Source: Hymenobacter sedentarius (GTDB taxonomy: Bacteria > Bacteroidota > Bacteroidia > Cytophagales > Hymenobacteraceae). From it: DNA of 64,000 bases. The stretch's first letter is position 1, and the number at the start of each line of letters is the position of its first letter. The translations under genes and the position numbers were made by a program. The notes beneath the pieces were generated by a model that saw only the letters and a program-made list of their open reading frames with translations, was not told where the DNA came from and ran no database searches. The stretch is taken from NCBI RefSeq assembly GCF_001507645.1, contig NZ_CP013909.1, positions 3,906,001 through 3,970,000 on the forward strand, read 5' to 3'. Shown piece after piece: positions 62,631 through 64,000 of this stretch.

Positions 62631-63524
62631 CTATTCGGCCATGGCCACTTCGGCTACCACGGCCGTGCTGCCGCCCGCGTCGTCGTCGGTCACGAGCAGC
62701 AGCTCCCAGCGGTTCGGTTCCAGGGTGCGGCGCACGGCCAGCCCCTCCACTTTGCCGATGTAGGCGCGGCCATCGGCCCACACCAGGCGGGCGAAAGTGG
62801 CAGCCGTATGCTGCTCATCGAGCACGCCGATGAAGGAGCCCAGCACCTGCCCATCGAGCACCGAATCTTTGGTTTCTTCCACCGAAGCCGAAACGAACAG
62901 CCTCTCGTGCACGAAGGAGGCCCCCGAGAACCCCGCCGGACGCCCATTGATATGGGGCAACTCAAACGATAAGGGCGCGGCCACACCTGGTGCCGGCCCA
63001 CCGCACGCAAGAAACTGCAGCGTAGCGGCCAGCGGTAGCCGAAACATCAGCGCCCCGTTGGCTACCTCAGTGGTGCGCTGAAACAGCAGCAGCTCGGTAT
63101 CGGAAGATGCTGCGGCTTCCACGTTGAGGCGGGCGCCGGCGGGCAGATGCGCCCGCAGCAAGGCATAGAGCGGCGCCAGGGCCACCGGCTGCGCCGCCCC
63201 GCCCGCTACGGGCACAAACCAGCCAGTTTCGCGCAAGGGCGTGCTGCCCGAGCCCAGTACCAGCACGCCCGCCGCGCCATCGGGCCAGGTGAGGGCCGTG
63301 AGGGCTTCGGCGTCGGCCTTGGTTTTCTTGGGGATGCGGCCGCTGCCAAACTCGGCGCTTTCGAACAGCCGAACTTGGCCCGTGACCGCCAGCGTGGCCG
63401 CATCCAGCAGGTACACAAACGGCGCATCGTCGCTGATGACGTAGGCCACGGGCCCAATCAGCTCAATGCCCGACGCCGACGGCAGGCCGGCAATGCTGGT
63501 TTCGGCAAGAACGGTAGCAGTCAT
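62631..63524 (-). CDS. Beta-propeller-like protein of unknown function
   Basis: 297 aa from the ATG at 63524 (MTATVLAETSI; another ATG lies 12 bases upstream). Repeated strand patterns include VAYVISDDAPFVYLLDAAT, AGVLVLGSGSTPLRETGWF, GFSGASFVHERLFVSASVEE and YIGKVEGLAVRR. It resembles Bacteroidota propeller proteins of DUF6929 type, from memory, without proof. No signal peptide and no known active site, so it is probably cytoplasmic. Confidence 0.6.
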   Translation of the reverse strand: MTATVLAETSIAGLPSASGIELIGPVAYVISDDAPFVYLLDAATLAVTGQVRLFESAEFGSGRIPKKTKADAEALTALTWPDGAAGVLVLGSGSTPLRETGWFVPVAGGAAQPVALAPLYALLRAHLPAGARLNVEAAASSDTELLLFQRTTEVANGALMFRLPLAATLQFLACGGPAPGVAAPLSFELPHINGRPAGFSGASFVHERLFVSASVEETKDSVLDGQVLGSFIGVLDEQHTAATFARLVWADGRAYIGKVEGLAVRRTLEPNRWELLLVTDDDAGGSTAVVAEVAMAE

Positions 63525-63636
63525 GCGCGCGCCCAAATTGGGCTAAAAGTCTCGGTGAAAAGCCTCAATAAAACGGCGCCCGGTTTCCGGTCAGCCCCTT
63601 ATGGCCTACGCCGGACGGCGGTCCGGCGATGCCGGC

Positions 63637-64000
63637 TTACTTCACAATCACCAGTTCAACCCGGCGGTTCAGGCGGCGGGTTTCTTCGCGGTCGTTGGAG
63701 AACTTCGGTTTCGAGCCGCCAAAGCCGACTGTGGTAATGCGCTTTTCATCGACGCCTCGGCCCACGAGGTAGCGTTTCACTTCGGCCACCCGGTCTTCGG
63801 ATAGCTGCTGGTTTTTATCGGCCGGGCCCACATTATCGGTGTGGCCTTCCAGGCGCACTTCCGTGGTTGGGCTGGCTTGCAGGGCAATGGCCAGGCGGTT
63901 GAGTTCGCTGTAGGACGAGCCCAGCAAACCGGCCTTGCCCTGCGCGAAAATGATGGATGGCAGGTCCACTTTTGCCCCCACGGCGGCGGGCAGTAGCAGC
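63637..64000 (-). CDS. OmpA-family protein, C-terminal part (gene runs off the window)
   Basis: About 120 residues are visible; the start lies beyond 64000. The OmpA-like peptidoglycan-binding domain is clear: LEGHTDNVGPADKNQQLSEDRV with Asp and Arg contacting diaminopimelate, YLVGRGVDEKRITTVGFG and the end RRVELVIVK. It anchors an outer-membrane or lipoprotein component to the cell wall. The N-terminal part cannot be seen. Confidence 0.9.
   Translation of the reverse strand, partial: LLLPAAVGAKVDLPSIIFAQGKAGLLGSSYSELNRLAIALQASPTTEVRLEGHTDNVGPADKNQQLSEDRVAEVKRYLVGRGVDEKRITTVGFGGSKPKFSNDREETRRLNRRVELVIVK

Overview
The window looks like chromosome of a pigmented Hymenobacter-like bacterium (Bacteroidota, Cytophagales). 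The evidence is high GC with strong GC3, the Bacteroidota order of the division and cell-wall cluster, TAnnTTTG-type promoter elements, little use of Shine-Dalgarno sites, a ketocarotenoid gene set, and families common in Hymenobacter (GT39 and LAB_N proteins, TonB receptors, GYD and DHCW-cupin proteins). This assignment is inference; no 16S gene is present.

Layout. 1-9.5 kb: an ion channel with an aberrant selectivity filter, a two-repeat SH3-like lipoprotein, a PAP2 phosphatase, an AT-rich stand-alone RelA/SpoT synthetase, urocanase (hutU), a Rof-like antiterminator, an NGG-repeat exported protein, an MBL-fold hydrolase and a formimidoylglutamase-like ureohydrolase. 9.5-14.1 kb: envelope glycosylation genes (ArnT-like GT39, nucleotide-sugar epimerase, double LAB_N membrane protein, ArnC/DPM-like GT2). 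14.1-18.4 kb: an exported hypothetical, YebC, an acyltransferase and an AT-rich orphan. 18.4-35.5 kb: the complete dcw run on the minus strand, in transcription order mraZ, rsmH, ftsL-like, ftsI, murE, mraY, murD, ftsW, murG, murC, ftsQ, ftsA, ftsZ. It starts at a promoter overlapped by three 10-bp-spaced TGGT boxes that fit an MraZ operator.

35.7-39.1 kb: a probable copper/heavy-metal uptake set (Cys-rich exported protein, TonB receptor with a Cys-Cys plug motif, HMA-domain protein). 39.2-47.0 kb: a carotenoid locus, all on the minus strand (crtZ, a CarH/LitR-like MerR regulator, an ECF sigma factor, crtI, crtB, a TPR-like protein, ispH, a cupin, crtW). The regulator keeps the W-x9-EH cobalamin signature of light-sensing CarH proteins, so light control of pigment is the leading hypothesis. 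A second cobalamin-binding protein with the same signature but no DNA-binding domain lies at 60.3-61.4 kb. 47-64 kb: enoyl-CoA hydratase, a ComEC lacking the metallo-beta-lactamase motif, a PhyH dioxygenase, GNAT, PhoH, a SAM hydroxide adenosyltransferase, an HSL-type esterase, an ABM protein, HscB, tRNA-Leu(CAA), a GYD protein, a lactonase, an AI-2E transporter, a pair of paralogous small proteins (one broken by an in-frame TAG), a propeller-like protein and a partial OmpA protein.

Across the window lies a family of long inverted-repeat hairpins (arms 26-40 bp, several with related loops) that occurs only between genes, including inside the dcw and crt operons. Two larger composites carry an intrinsic terminator nested inside repeat arms. 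This is the most conspicuous structure not explained by genes. I found no CRISPR array, integrase, transposase, rRNA or prophage, and no clearly novel multigene system. The best candidates for follow-up are the hairpin family, the two cobalamin photosensor-like proteins, the altered channel filter, and the two apparently broken small genes.
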